64,000 bases of DNA from Lacipirellula parvula (GTDB taxonomy: Bacteria > Planctomycetota > Planctomycetia > Pirellulales > Lacipirellulaceae). The notes beneath the pieces were generated by a model that was not told where the DNA came from, ran no database searches, and worked only from the letters and a program-made list of their open reading frames with translations. The stretch covers positions 4,198,501 through 4,262,500 of the forward strand of contig NZ_AP021861.1 of NCBI RefSeq assembly GCF_009177095.1. The letters run 5' to 3'. A program made the position numbers and the translations under genes. Shown piece after piece: positions 18,436-27,994 of this stretch; the stretch's first letter is position 1, and each line of letters opens with the position of its first letter.

Positions 18436-19343
18436 GCGCGGCGGCCGGCTACGCGAGCCGGGCGTATGCGGAGTCGCTCAGCGAGTTCGGCGAAGTGATC
18501 GAGTTGCCGCGAGCGGGCGGATTCTTGCTCGGACAAGCGATTCCCGGCGCCGCTGGGCAAGACGCCGTTGGCCCTTATCCGCTGCTCGCGTGCCGCGACT
18601 GGAATGAGTTGAGCGGCGATCTCGCAGCGCTCGCGCAGCGGTTCATTTGCGTTTATGGCGTGACCGATTCGTTTGCGGAAGCGTCGCCCGAATTGCTCGC
18701 GGCAACGTTTCCAGATGTGTGCTACGTCTACAAGCAACACTTCGCGACCGACCTCAGTCGGCCGCTTGATGAGATCGTCGACAGCCACCATCGCCGCAAC
18801 ATTCGCAAAGGGCTGAGGAACGTCGAGGTGCGGAACGTCGTCCCCGACGACGCGGCGGCGTTGCAAGCCTGGCAAGGGCTCTACGATTGTCTCATCGAGC
18901 GGCATGGCATCCAGGGAATTGCTCGTTTCTCTCCCACGTCATTCGCCAAGCAATTCGCCGTGCCGGGGTTCCAGGCGTTCGCGGCCGTCGACGCGGAGGG
19001 GATTTGCGGGATGACGCTCTGGTATGTCGACCGCGGAGTCGCCTACTACCACCTCGGCGCCTACAACGAGCGGGGCTACGGCCTGGCGGCGTCGTTCGCG
19101 ATTTTTTCGACGGCGCTGCAGCAATTCGCTGAGCAGGGCGTCCGCTGGGCGGCCCTCGGCGCCGGCGCCGGGACGAGTGCCAGCGACTCGGGCCTGACGC
19201 GGTTCAAGCAAGGATGGTCGACCGAAACGCGGCCCGTTTACCTCTGCGGGCGGATCTTGCAGCATGACGCCCACGAGCGGCTTGCTGCCACAGCGCCAGT
19301 GGGGACAAAATTCTTTCCCGCCTACCGCGCGCCGCGGGCGTAG
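18432..19343 (+). CDS. FemAB/GNAT-like N-acyltransferase
   Basis: The 303-residue protein resembles the acetyltransferase half of FemAB-like proteins. It has [20 protein letters not shown], the basic [16 protein letters not shown] stretch, a central [22 protein letters not shown], and a C-terminal [11 protein letters not shown] segment. Such folds move an acyl or aminoacyl group onto an amine. Placed directly after rfbA (4-bp overlap) and in a locus with a sugar aminotransferase, it could acylate the amino sugar. That is inference from context. Confidence 0.7.
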   Translation: MSAAAGYASRAYAESLSEFGEVIELPRAGGFLLGQAIPGAAGQDAVGPYPLLACRDWNELSGDLAALAQRFICVYGVTDSFAEASPELLAATFPDVCYVYKQHFATDLSRPLDEIVDSHHRRNIRKGLRNVEVRNVVPDDAAALQAWQGLYDCLIERHGIQGIARFSPTSFAKQFAVPGFQAFAAVDAEGICGMTLWYVDRGVAYYHLGAYNERGYGLAASFAIFSTALQQFAEQGVRWAALGAGAGTSASDSGLTRFKQGWSTETRPVYLCGRILQHDAHERLAATAPVGTKFFPAYRAPRA

Positions 19344-19362
19344 TTCGTAGAAATTGCTTGGA

Positions 19363-19442
19363 TGGGTGCCACTGGCATCCTGCCAGTGAGAACTGCCGAA
19401 CGGGTCTGCACTTCAGCACTGGCAGGATGCCAGTGGCACCCC
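19363..19442. repeat. 80 bp intergenic inverted repeat
   Basis: The arms at 19363-19388 and 19417-19442 are complementary at 25 of 26 positions, and each contains the inner palindrome CACTGGCAGGATGCCAGTG or its complement. It splits the glycan operon between the acyltransferase-like and methyltransferase genes. The sequence differs from the CCCGGGCGGAG family. Confidence 0.8.
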
Positions 19443-19516
19443 AGTTATCAAGCTGGTACGGCCTCGAAAAACTTTGCCGGTTGTCAAATGCCCGCCACTT
19501 TGGGAAAACGCTACGG

Positions 19517-20158
19517 ATGGAGCAGGTCGACTATCAATCGCTGATCGAGCATTACGAAGGGTGCCTGGAGCGGCATGGCGACACCCATTTGGGAGTCGAT
19601 TGGCCAAACCCGCACGACGCCGCGACCCGCTATCGCGTGATGCTTGAACTCCTCGGCGCCGACGCCCAGCAACCGGGCGTGAGCTTGCTCGACTTTGGCT
19701 GTGGGACGGCCCACCTCTGGCAGTACATGCAAGAGCAGGGCAGCAGCGACCTGCGGTACATCGGGCTCGATGCGTCGTCGAAGTTCGTGGAACTCTCGCA
19801 GCAGAAGTTTCCCGGCGTCGAGTTCCACTGCCTCGACGCGCTCGCCGACGCCGCGCCGCTCCCCGAGGTCGATTACATCGTGATGAACGGCGTCCTCACC
19901 GAGAAACGGGGGATGACGTTCGATGCCATGTGGGAGTACACGCAGCGGCTGCTCGAGCGCGTCTTTCCCGCCGCTCGACGCGGGCTGGCGTTCAACGTGA
20001 TGTCGAAGCACGTCGATTGGGAGCGAGACGACCTGTTTCACCTGCCGTTCGACCAACTCGCGGCCTTCCTGCGGCAACGGCTGAGCCGGCACATCCGCTT
20101 CCGCGCCGACTACGGACTCTACGAATACACCACGTACGTTTATCGGGAACCGAGGTGA
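19517..20158 (+). CDS. Class I SAM-dependent methyltransferase
   Basis: The 213-residue protein has the SAM motif SLLDFGCGTAHLWQYM near residue 56, the second-strand end YIGLDASSKFVELSQ, and VDYIVMNGVLTEK in the motif-IV position. The start at 19517 (MEQVDYQSL) is preferred; an upstream frame runs through the palindromic repeat. It is followed after 3 bp by the acetyltransferase gene, indicating one operon. The acceptor is probably a sugar or its carrier. Confidence 0.82.
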   Translation: MEQVDYQSLIEHYEGCLERHGDTHLGVDWPNPHDAATRYRVMLELLGADAQQPGVSLLDFGCGTAHLWQYMQEQGSSDLRYIGLDASSKFVELSQQKFPGVEFHCLDALADAAPLPEVDYIVMNGVLTEKRGMTFDAMWEYTQRLLERVFPAARRGLAFNVMSKHVDWERDDLFHLPFDQLAAFLRQRLSRHIRFRADYGLYEYTTYVYREPR

Positions 20159-20161
20159 ACC

Positions 20162-20824
20162 ATGGCCGACGTCGTCATCTTCGGCGTGAAGGATTTTGCC
20201 TCGCTCGCCCATTTTTATTTGCGGCATGATAGCCCGCACCGCGTCGTGGCGTTTACGGTCCATCGCGAGTTCTTGCCGGCCGAGGTAGAATTTGAGGGGC
20301 TGCCGATCGTGGCGCTCGAGGATCTCGAACAGCGTTACCCGTCGAGCCAAGTGAGCGCCTTCGCGCCGATGTCGCATCGCAAGATGAACCGGCTACGCGA
20401 GGGAATTTACAACGATCTCAAGTCGCGAGGCTACGAGTTGATCTCGTACGTCAGCAGCCGGGCGACGACATTCCCCGAGCAGCAGATTGGTGACAACTGT
20501 TTTATTTTGGAAGATAATACGATTCAGCCTTTTGCAGCGATCGGCGACAACGTCGTTATTTGGAGTGGCAACCACATCGGCCACCATTCGACGGTTGAAA
20601 GCCACACGTTCATCACGTCGCACGTCGTGATCAGCGGGCACTGCCGCATCGGCAAGTATTCGTTCCTCGGCGTTAACGCGACGCTGAAGGATCAGATCAC
20701 GCTCGGCGAGGGAACGCTCATTGGCATGGGGGCGAACATCACCAAAGACACCGAGGCGTGGTCGCTCTATAAGGCCGATGCGACGAAGGCTTCGAAGGTG
20801 TCGAGCGCTGACATCGATTTCTAA
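20162..20824 (+). CDS. NeuD-like left-handed beta-helix acetyltransferase
   Basis: This 220-residue protein begins with a small Rossmann-like domain (MADVVIFGVKDFASLAHFYL) and continues with hexapeptide repeats from about residue 110 (IGDNCFILEDNTIQPFAAIG..). This is the architecture of PglD/NeuD-type sugar O- or N-acetyltransferases, which use acetyl-CoA. The catalytic His is probably in the IGHHSTVESHTF region. Its tight spacing to the upstream methyltransferase supports a shared role in decorating the amino sugar. Confidence 0.85.
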   Translation: MADVVIFGVKDFASLAHFYLRHDSPHRVVAFTVHREFLPAEVEFEGLPIVALEDLEQRYPSSQVSAFAPMSHRKMNRLREGIYNDLKSRGYELISYVSSRATTFPEQQIGDNCFILEDNTIQPFAAIGDNVVIWSGNHIGHHSTVESHTFITSHVVISGHCRIGKYSFLGVNATLKDQITLGEGTLIGMGANITKDTEAWSLYKADATKASKVSSADIDF

Positions 20825-20889
20825 GCGGGCGATATTGAATGCGGCGCCTTTCGCGAATCGAAGCGCTGCAAACGGATTGGATGCACACC

Positions 20890-21837
20890 ATGGAATGGGA
20901 AAAGCTCGGCGTTGTGTGGCAGCCGGCAGGTGAAGCGGAGTGGGCGCACACGCATGCGACGCTCCCCGTCGTCGACGCCAGCCGGCCAGGAGAGTGGCGC
21001 GTCTATGTGAGCACGCGCGACGCTGCGGGAAAGTCGCGGATCGCGCGGCTGCGCGTCGATCTCGCCGGCTTGAGTGAGAACCAGCCGCCGCAGGTGATAG
21101 CATTCGATCCGCAGCCGGTGCTTGAGCTTGGACCCGCCGGTTCGTTCGACGACAGCGGCGTCATGCCGTCGTGGCTCGTCAACAACGGCGCTGAGCAGCG
21201 GCTCTACTACATTGGCTGGAACGTCGTCGGCACGGTGCCGTATCGACTGTCGATCGGCATGGCCGTCAGTCGCGACGGCGGCGAGTCGTTCGAACGCTAC
21301 GCGACCGGGCCGCTCATCGATCGCAGCCTCGACGAACCCTTCTTCGCGACGGCGCCTTGCGTGCTGCAAGATGGCGGCCAGTGGCGGATGTGGTACATCT
21401 CGTGCACCGGCTGGCAGCTGATTCACGACCGTTGGGAGCCGAGCTACCACGTGAAGTACGCCGAATCGCCCGACGGCATCCGCTGGCGGATCACTGGCCG
21501 CTCGTGCGTCGAGGCGGCCCACGGCGAGGCGATCGGCCGGCCCTGCGTCTTTCGCCGCGGCGCCGGCTACGGAATGTTTTACTCGTACCGCTCAACGACC
21601 GACTACCGCACGCGGCCGCAGCAGGCCTATCGGCTTGGCTACGCAGAATCGAACGACGGCCTCGAGTGGACCCGCCGCGACGATGCGGTCGGCATCTCGA
21701 TGGGCGATGCGGGGTGGGACGCCGAGATGATGGAGTACTGCTGGGTGCAGCAGCAAGGTGCGGAGACCTACTTGCTCTACAACGGCAATGGGTTCGGCAA
21801 GTCGGGGTTTGGCATCTCACGGTTGAAACAGGCGTAA
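20890..21837 (+). CDS. Five-bladed beta-propeller glycosidase-like protein
   Basis: The roughly 315-residue product is built of repeated beta blades with acidic strand ends (e.g. GLEWTRRDDAVGIS and the AMFYSYRS-like centre), resembling the uncharacterised GH43/GH32-related proteins in surface-glycan loci. Typical members start with (M)xWEKLG, so I use the ATG at 20890 (MEWEKLGVVW). In-frame ATGs at 20839 and 20881 are possible. It has no signal peptide, so it would act in the cytoplasm, perhaps as a transferase. No catalytic residue can be assigned with confidence. Confidence 0.72.
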   Translation: MEWEKLGVVWQPAGEAEWAHTHATLPVVDASRPGEWRVYVSTRDAAGKSRIARLRVDLAGLSENQPPQVIAFDPQPVLELGPAGSFDDSGVMPSWLVNNGAEQRLYYIGWNVVGTVPYRLSIGMAVSRDGGESFERYATGPLIDRSLDEPFFATAPCVLQDGGQWRMWYISCTGWQLIHDRWEPSYHVKYAESPDGIRWRITGRSCVEAAHGEAIGRPCVFRRGAGYGMFYSYRSTTDYRTRPQQAYRLGYAESNDGLEWTRRDDAVGISMGDAGWDAEMMEYCWVQQQGAETYLLYNGNGFGKSGFGISRLKQA

Positions 21838-21851
21838 GCCTTGCTTGCCCC

Positions 21852-21937
21852 TAGCCCCTGGCTCCGCCAGGGGGTCGGCTTGCCTACCGCTACGCGTCGT
21901 CCTGCGTAGAGGCGCCCCCGGGCGGAGCCCGGGGCTA
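21852..21937. repeat. 86-87 bp palindromic element, copy 3
   Basis: The left arm at 21852-21874 (TAGCCCCTGGCTCC..) is complementary with a few changes to the right arm at 21915-21937, which is identical to those of copies 1 and 2. It lies between convergent genes. Confidence 0.85.
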
Positions 21938-21950
21938 GAAATACAGCAAC

Positions 21951-23891
21951 CTACGCCGCACGAGATTCGTGCTTCACTTGTTCGATCTTGCCGTACTCCA
22001 CCCGCACCACCTTGTCGGCGAGCGACAGCGTGCTTTCGCGGTGGGTGATCATGATCATCGTCTTCTCGCGGCCGTAGTCGTCGAGGGCGTCGTGAATCAG
22101 CCGTTCGCTGTCGACGTCGATCTGGCTCGTCGCTTCGTCGAGAATGAGGATGTCGGCGTTCTTCAAGAAGGCGCGGGCAAGCGAGATCCGCTGCCGCTGG
22201 CCGCCGCTGAGGCGTTGGCCGTTGGCGCCGACGACGGTTTGATAGCCGTCGGTGAAGCCGCTGATGAATTCATGGGCCCGCGCGAGTTCCGCGGCGGCGA
22301 TCACTTCCGCTTCGGTCGCATCCCAGCGGCCGTAGCGAATGTTGTGGAGGATCGTTTCGTTGAAGAGCTCGGTCTGCTGCGTGACGAGGGCGATCTTGCG
22401 GCGAACTTCGCTCAGCGGCAAGTCGCGGAGCGAGACGCCGTCGATGAGCACCTCGCCCTCCTGCGGATCGTAGAAACGGCACAACAGGCTGATGAGCGTG
22501 CTCTTGCCGCCGCCGTTCGGGCCGACGATCGCCAGATGTTCGCCCCGTTTCACGGTGAGGGTTACGTCGTCGAGGACCTGCTGCAGACCGTCGTAGCTGA
22601 AGCTGATGTTGCGAAACTCGACCTGTTTGTGAGCCGAGGGAAGCTGCTTAGGAACGGACGGTTCTTTGAGACCTGATTCCATCTCCAGCATCGGATAGAG
22701 CAAATTCGCGGCGGCCATACCGGTATTAAGACCGGTAATGACGGCCGACAGCTTTCGCAGTGGATCGGCCGCCGCGATGAGAGCGCCGAAGAAGACGGTG
22801 ATGATCGCCGGCTCGAACGGCGTGTCGGTCATCGGGATGCCGAAGATCGACGTCGCACGGAAGATGACGAGGTATGACGAGACGCACAGGCCGGTGCAGA
22901 GCATGCCGATGCCGAGCAGTTCGGTAATCGGGCTCGACAGGGTGTTGTAGAACGTCGCCATGAGCGCGGTCCGCTTGATGGCGCCGGTCGCTTCGCGGAA
23001 GCGTTTGCGCTCGAAGTCTTCCATCGAGTAGGCCTGCACCGTGTTGAGGCTGTTGAAGACCTCGATCATGATGTGGTGGAAGCCGAGCGAGCGGTCGAGC
23101 ACGCGGTACGAGAGCGAGCGAATGCGGCGATTGAGGTGCAGCATCAGGAACGCCGCGAGGGGCGCGAAAATCAGCGAGGCCAGCGTCAGCCGCCACGAAA
23201 TAAACGCGGCGAGGATGAGGCAGGTGATGATCCGCAACGGCTCGGTGACGGCGCCGCCGTAGAAGGCGGTGATCCCCTGCGCCAGCATGTCGGTCGTGTG
23301 CGTGATGTGGGCGGTGAAGCCGCTGACGCCCTGCTTGTTGAACTGCGGTCGATCAAGCGCCAGCGCTTTGTTGAACACGCGGCTCCGCACGTCGCGGGCG
23401 ATGCTCTGCGAAACGTACGCCACGAGCATCTGATTCATTACGGCCAACAGTTGCTTGACCGCCGTGGCGGCCACAATGACGCAGACGACGAGCACAACCG
23501 TTGAGAATGGCGTGGACGGCATCCAGCGCTCAAAAATTGGCTGGATGCGGCCGGCCCACTCGGCCGTGAGCCTATCGCGCGTGACAAGCGCATTCGTTTT
23601 ACTGCGCTCAATTTCGAGCGTTTGCCGCTGAGCAGGATTCGCGGCCAGCAGCTGCCTTTCGATATCGGCGAGTTCAGCTTCGTGCGTCGCGAGATCGGTT
23701 TCGGCGCGATCGATTCGCTCCTGATTCCACGACTGGAGCGACTCGCCGTTCAGCGTCGTCTGAATGATCGGAAAGAGGGCCGCGATGTTCAGGCTCCACA
23801 ACACCGCCACGGCCAGCGAGCATGCGATTGCCGCGGCCAGCACCGTTTTGTGTCGCGATGCATCTCTCAGCGCCTGCGCAAAATACTTCAT
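21951..23891 (-). CDS. MsbA-type ABC exporter (fused permease and ATPase)
   Basis: This half-transporter has an N-terminal exporter membrane domain (about residues 10-380, roughly six helices, with an unusually long charged periplasmic loop between helices one and two). A C-terminal ATPase follows with Walker A GPNGGGKST, the Q-loop TQQTELFNETI, signature LSGGQRQRISLARAF and Walker B ILILDEATSQ. Such dimers flip lipids or lipid-linked glycans, which fits its place at the end of a glycan locus. I use the ATG at 23891 (MKYFAQALRD); 23927 is an alternative. Substrate inferred only from context. Confidence 0.9.
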   Translation of the reverse strand: MKYFAQALRDASRHKTVLAAAIACSLAVAVLWSLNIAALFPIIQTTLNGESLQSWNQERIDRAETDLATHEAELADIERQLLAANPAQRQTLEIERSKTNALVTRDRLTAEWAGRIQPIFERWMPSTPFSTVVLVVCVIVAATAVKQLLAVMNQMLVAYVSQSIARDVRSRVFNKALALDRPQFNKQGVSGFTAHITHTTDMLAQGITAFYGGAVTEPLRIITCLILAAFISWRLTLASLIFAPLAAFLMLHLNRRIRSLSYRVLDRSLGFHHIMIEVFNSLNTVQAYSMEDFERKRFREATGAIKRTALMATFYNTLSSPITELLGIGMLCTGLCVSSYLVIFRATSIFGIPMTDTPFEPAIITVFFGALIAAADPLRKLSAVITGLNTGMAAANLLYPMLEMESGLKEPSVPKQLPSAHKQVEFRNISFSYDGLQQVLDDVTLTVKRGEHLAIVGPNGGGKSTLISLLCRFYDPQEGEVLIDGVSLRDLPLSEVRRKIALVTQQTELFNETILHNIRYGRWDATEAEVIAAAELARAHEFISGFTDGYQTVVGANGQRLSGGQRQRISLARAFLKNADILILDEATSQIDVDSERLIHDALDDYGREKTMIMITHRESTLSLADKVVRVEYGKIEQVKHESRAA

Positions 23892-24235
23892 CTCAACGAC
23901 GGCCTCCGTGCCTCGCCGCGTCGTCATGACGCGACATTCGTACCTGCAATTTGCGCAACGTGTGAAGTCGACCTCTCAGGCGGCGCGGGGGTAGCTTAGC
24001 GTGAGGGGGGTGAACGGCCAAGCGCGAAATACCGTGAGGATTGCTCGACAAGCCTTCATGAACGGAGAATACGCTGACAAACGCGTGCAGGCCGCGAGAG
24101 GCGAACCGAGAATGCCGCCCAAATTGCGCACATCGCCCTACTTCAGCAGTTGCAAACGGGCAATCATAATAGATGTGGCGACGGCGGCCGGCCTCGCTAG
24201 CATCACCCATCGAACTGATTCGAGAACCCTAGCTG

Positions 24236-26737
24236 ATGGATACGCGACGAGAGTTCTTCAAGAAGGCAGCCTTCCTGTCTGGCGCCGGGATGTGGGCGGC
24301 GCTGCATGGCTCGATTGAGAAGGCGCTGGCGATCGGGCCGGAGCCGGGGAGCACCTACCTCGACGCTGAGCACGTGGTGATCCTGATGCAGGAGAACCGG
24401 TCGTTCGACCACGCTTTCGGTACGCTCCGCGGCGTGCGGGGCTATAACGACCCGCGAGCGCTGACGCTAGCTAACGGCAACCCGGTGTGGGTGCAGACGA
24501 ACAACGCTGGCGCCAGCTACGTGCCGTTTCGGCTGAACATCAAGGAGACGAACGCCACTTGGATGGGCTCGCTGCCGCATAGCTGGACCGATCAGGTCGA
24601 CGCCCGCAACGGCGGCCAGTGTAACCAGTGGCTGCCGGCAAAGGCGTCGGGTCACGAAGAGTTCCGCGACATGCCGCTCACGATGGGGCACTACAATCGG
24701 GAAGACATCCCGTTCTATTACGCCCTGGCCGACGCCTTCACGGTCTGCGATCAGAACTTCTGCTCGTCGTTGACCGGGACGACGCCCAACCGGCTCCACC
24801 TGTGGACCGGCACGATCCGCGAGCAACCGTCGCCCGACTCGTGGGCCTGCGTACAGAACTCCGACGTCAACTACGATCGCGAGGCAAGCTGGAAGACGTA
24901 CCCCGAGCGTCTCGAAGCGGCGGGAGTGCCATGGAAGATCTATCAGAACGAGATCAGCGTCTCGACCGGCCTGCATGGCGAAGCGGAAGCGTGGCTCGCT
25001 AACTTTACGGACAATCCGATCGAGTGGTTCACGCAGTACGGCGTGCGGTTCTCGCCGGCCCATCGACAATATCTGCGGCTACGAGCCGAGAAACTTCGGC
25101 AAAGGATCGCCCGCTACGAGCAGGCGCAGATCGAGGCGAAGATCAGCGTAAAGGAATGGTTCAAGCTGGGCGTCGATAAGAGCAAGCTCTTGGCGATTGA
25201 AGCAGAGCTTGAGCAGTGGAACGAGGAAAACTTCAAGTTGCTCTCGCCCGAATGTCAGCAAATCCACGAGCGAGCCTTCACTACCAATAGCGGCGATCCA
25301 GACTACCACTCGGTCGTCGAGATGGCGTACGACGACCAAGGGACGCCGCGGACGATGGAAGTCCCCAAGGGCGACGTCCTCCATCAATTCCGGCATGACG
25401 TCGACAACGACAAGCTGCCGACCGTCTCTTGGCTGGTGGCGCCGGAGCGATTTTCAGATCATCCAGGCTCGCCGTGGTACGGGGCGTGGTATCTGGCCGA
25501 GGTGCTGGAGATTCTCACGCGGCGGCCCGAGGTGTGGAAGAAAACCGTGTTCGTCCTCACCTACGACGAGAACGACGGCTACTTCGATCATGTGCCGCCG
25601 TTCGTGCCGCCTACTCCGGGCAAGGCTGACGCGGGCAAGGTCTCCGACGGCATCGATGCGGCCGTCGAGTACGTCACGCGCGAGCAGGAGTCGAAGCGGA
25701 AGGGTCTGGATGATTGCCGCGACAGCCCCATCGGGCTTGGCTACCGCGTACCGATGGTCATTGCGTCGCCCTGGAGTCGGGGCGGAGCCGTTTGCTCGGA
25801 GGTGTTCGACCACACGTCGGTGCTGCAGTTCCTCGAACATCTGCTCGAGCACCGTACGGGGAAGCCGGTCAAGGAAACGAACATCAGCGAGTGGCGGCGC
25901 ACCGTGTGCGGCGACCTCACGTCCGCGTTCAAGCCGGAGCCGCCGACCGGCGCGGTCGAGCTGCCGTATCCCGACCGCGATCAGTTCTTGGAGGGGATCC
26001 ATCAGGCGCAGTTCAAGGCGCCGCCGGCGGACTTCCATGCGTTGTCGGCCGACGAGATCGCAGCGATGCGGAAGGCGCCAAACAGCAGCGATGTGATGCC
26101 GCGGCAAGAAGCAGGGCAGCGGCCTGCGGCGCCGCTGCCGTATGAACTCGCCGTCAACGGCGCCGTCGATTCACAGACCGGGGAGCTGAGCATTCGCTTC
26201 GCGGCTGGGAACGAGCGGTTTGGCGAGCGCTCGGCCGGCGCGCCGTTCATCGCCTACAGCCGGCACGACGACGAGTTGCGGGTGCGCAACTATGCCGTAA
26301 AGGCTGGCGACAAACTGGCCGACTCGTGGAAGGTCGGCAGCTTTCCGAAAGAGCAGTACGACGTCGAGGTGCATGGCCCCAACGGCTTCTTCCGCCGGTT
26401 CCGCGGCGAGGGCGCCCAATCGCCGGTGGAAGTGACTCTCGGTGAGCCGACGAACTCGCGCAGTTCGAAGCAGGCGTCGGGGGCGATCGAGCTGACGCTG
26501 CGCAACGTCGGCGATCGGCCGGCGATGGTGAGCATTATCGACCACGCGTATGGCGCGCCGCCGGAGGCGTTGCAACTTCCTGCGGGGAAGGCGACGACGA
26601 TTGCGATCGATCTGACGGACAGCGATCGGTGGTACGATCTCTCGGTGTTCGTCGACGGCGATGCAGGGTTTGAACGGCGATTTGCCGGGTGCGTCGAAAC
26701 GGGGCAGTGGGGGCTCAGCGATCCGGCGTTAGGTTAG
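24236..26737 (+). CDS. Phosphocholine-specific phospholipase C, Tat-exported
   Basis: The 833-residue protein starts with a twin-arginine signal (MDTRREFFKKAAFLSG) and continues with the phosphoesterase fold: VVILMQENRSFDHAFGTLRG, SLPHSWTDQVDARNGG and YDENDGYFDHVPPF. These are hallmarks of the phospholipase C/acid-phosphatase family that hydrolyses phosphocholine lipids. Residues from about 640 form two C-terminal beta-domains of the DUF756 kind. The gene diverges from the ABC exporter across about 340 bp holding no recognised element. Its end overlaps the convergent MFS gene by 9 bp. Confidence 0.92.
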   Translation: MDTRREFFKKAAFLSGAGMWAALHGSIEKALAIGPEPGSTYLDAEHVVILMQENRSFDHAFGTLRGVRGYNDPRALTLANGNPVWVQTNNAGASYVPFRLNIKETNATWMGSLPHSWTDQVDARNGGQCNQWLPAKASGHEEFRDMPLTMGHYNREDIPFYYALADAFTVCDQNFCSSLTGTTPNRLHLWTGTIREQPSPDSWACVQNSDVNYDREASWKTYPERLEAAGVPWKIYQNEISVSTGLHGEAEAWLANFTDNPIEWFTQYGVRFSPAHRQYLRLRAEKLRQRIARYEQAQIEAKISVKEWFKLGVDKSKLLAIEAELEQWNEENFKLLSPECQQIHERAFTTNSGDPDYHSVVEMAYDDQGTPRTMEVPKGDVLHQFRHDVDNDKLPTVSWLVAPERFSDHPGSPWYGAWYLAEVLEILTRRPEVWKKTVFVLTYDENDGYFDHVPPFVPPTPGKADAGKVSDGIDAAVEYVTREQESKRKGLDDCRDSPIGLGYRVPMVIASPWSRGGAVCSEVFDHTSVLQFLEHLLEHRTGKPVKETNISEWRRTVCGDLTSAFKPEPPTGAVELPYPDRDQFLEGIHQAQFKAPPADFHALSADEIAAMRKAPNSSDVMPRQEAGQRPAAPLPYELAVNGAVDSQTGELSIRFAAGNERFGERSAGAPFIAYSRHDDELRVRNYAVKAGDKLADSWKVGSFPKEQYDVEVHGPNGFFRRFRGEGAQSPVEVTLGEPTNSRSSKQASGAIELTLRNVGDRPAMVSIIDHAYGAPPEALQLPAGKATTIAIDLTDSDRWYDLSVFVDGDAGFERRFAGCVETGQWGLSDPALG

Positions 26738-27994
26738 CTTGGGACGCGGGACGAACCACGCGGCGAGGCCGAGGATCAGCACCGCCGGGGCCAGCGTGTA
26801 AAACATCGCGTTGTACGAGGCCGTACGGGCGAAGCACTCGGCGAAGAGCAGCGGGCCAACCGCAGAAGCGAGTACGGTGAGGAGCTGCGCGGCGCCTTGG
26901 ATGAGGCCGAGGTGGCGGCGGCCAAACAGCTCGGGCCAGATGGCGAAGAAGACGACCGTCACCATGCCGCCGGCGGCGCCCATCAGCACGGCATTCGAAA
27001 AGAGCTCCGAACGTCCCGTGACCGAAGGGAGCCACAGCAGCGACGCGCCGTAGAGGCCCATTGCGAGCATCATCAGTCCGCGGAGCGACCACTTCCAACC
27101 AAGCCAACCGCCGACCAGTTGCGTGGCGAGTCCAACGAACGTCGCGATGATCAACGTCTTGTGGTAGTCCTCCGCGGTGAAGCCGAGTTGCTCGACGATC
27201 GATTGGTTGAACAGTCCAAAGCCTGAATAAACGAGTCCGTAGATCGACGTGGCGAGTGCGAAGATCCAGAAGGCGGGCGTTCGCAGCGACTCTGAGAGAG
27301 TCAGGCCTGTAGGAACGGCTTCGACCGTGCTCGCATCGTCAGACTTCACGCCGACGCTTTCCGGCGTGCTGCGAACCAGCAACCACGCCGCGGGGGCGAA
27401 CCCCGCCAACAGGACGATGCCGATTTCTCCCCAGGCGGTCCGCCAGCCTTGCGTCTGCACGGCATACCCGACGAGCCCAAACGCAATCACGAACATGAAG
27501 CCGACGAGCAGCGCGTAAAAACCCATCGCGATGCTGATGCGACGCTGGAACCATTTGCCGACCAGCGCGATGCTCGCCACCGAGAGGGCGCTCTGGCCGA
27601 TGGCGCGGGTTGCGGTGATCAGCAGAAAGAGCATAAGGGTCGTTTCAACGCGGCTGATGCCGAGGACGACGGCGCCGAGTCCGAACACGAGGACGACGAG
27701 CACCAGTCGCGCTCCGCTGCGATCGAGCCAGCGTCCCACCGGCAAACAAAAGAGGGCGCCGATGAGCGTCGCCCAAAGATTGATCTGAGCAAACGTGGTC
27801 GGCTTGAGTTGAAGATCGGCCAGCAGCGGTTCAGTGATGAGGCCGAGCCCCTGCGTGCGTCCGGGCAGCGTCGCGAGCATCATCAGCGCGGCGGCGAAGA
27901 CGTTTACCCAGCCGTAGTAAAACGGCGTCCACGCCACGAGGCCGGAGCTTGACGGAGCGGCAAGGGCCGACGGTTCGGCGTTCGAGGCGGTCAT
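26729..27994 (-). CDS. MFS transporter (oxalate/formate-antiporter-like)
   Basis: This 421-residue membrane carrier has twelve predicted helices. The motif GRWLDRSGARLVLV between helices two and three is the MFS motif A, and the N-terminal WTPFYYGWVNVFAAALMML resembles monocarboxylate/oxalate-type carriers. I start at 27994 because this ATG overlaps the stop of the upstream membrane-protein gene as ATGA, and the longer frame is arginine-rich and unlike the family. It is the third gene of an operon with the OGT-like fusion. Substrate unknown. Confidence 0.88.
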   Translation of the reverse strand: MTASNAEPSALAAPSSSGLVAWTPFYYGWVNVFAAALMMLATLPGRTQGLGLITEPLLADLQLKPTTFAQINLWATLIGALFCLPVGRWLDRSGARLVLVVLVFGLGAVVLGISRVETTLMLFLLITATRAIGQSALSVASIALVGKWFQRRISIAMGFYALLVGFMFVIAFGLVGYAVQTQGWRTAWGEIGIVLLAGFAPAAWLLVRSTPESVGVKSDDASTVEAVPTGLTLSESLRTPAFWIFALATSIYGLVYSGFGLFNQSIVEQLGFTAEDYHKTLIIATFVGLATQLVGGWLGWKWSLRGLMMLAMGLYGASLLWLPSVTGRSELFSNAVLMGAAGGMVTVVFFAIWPELFGRRHLGLIQGAAQLLTVLASAVGPLLFAECFARTASYNAMFYTLAPAVLILGLAAWFVPRPKLT

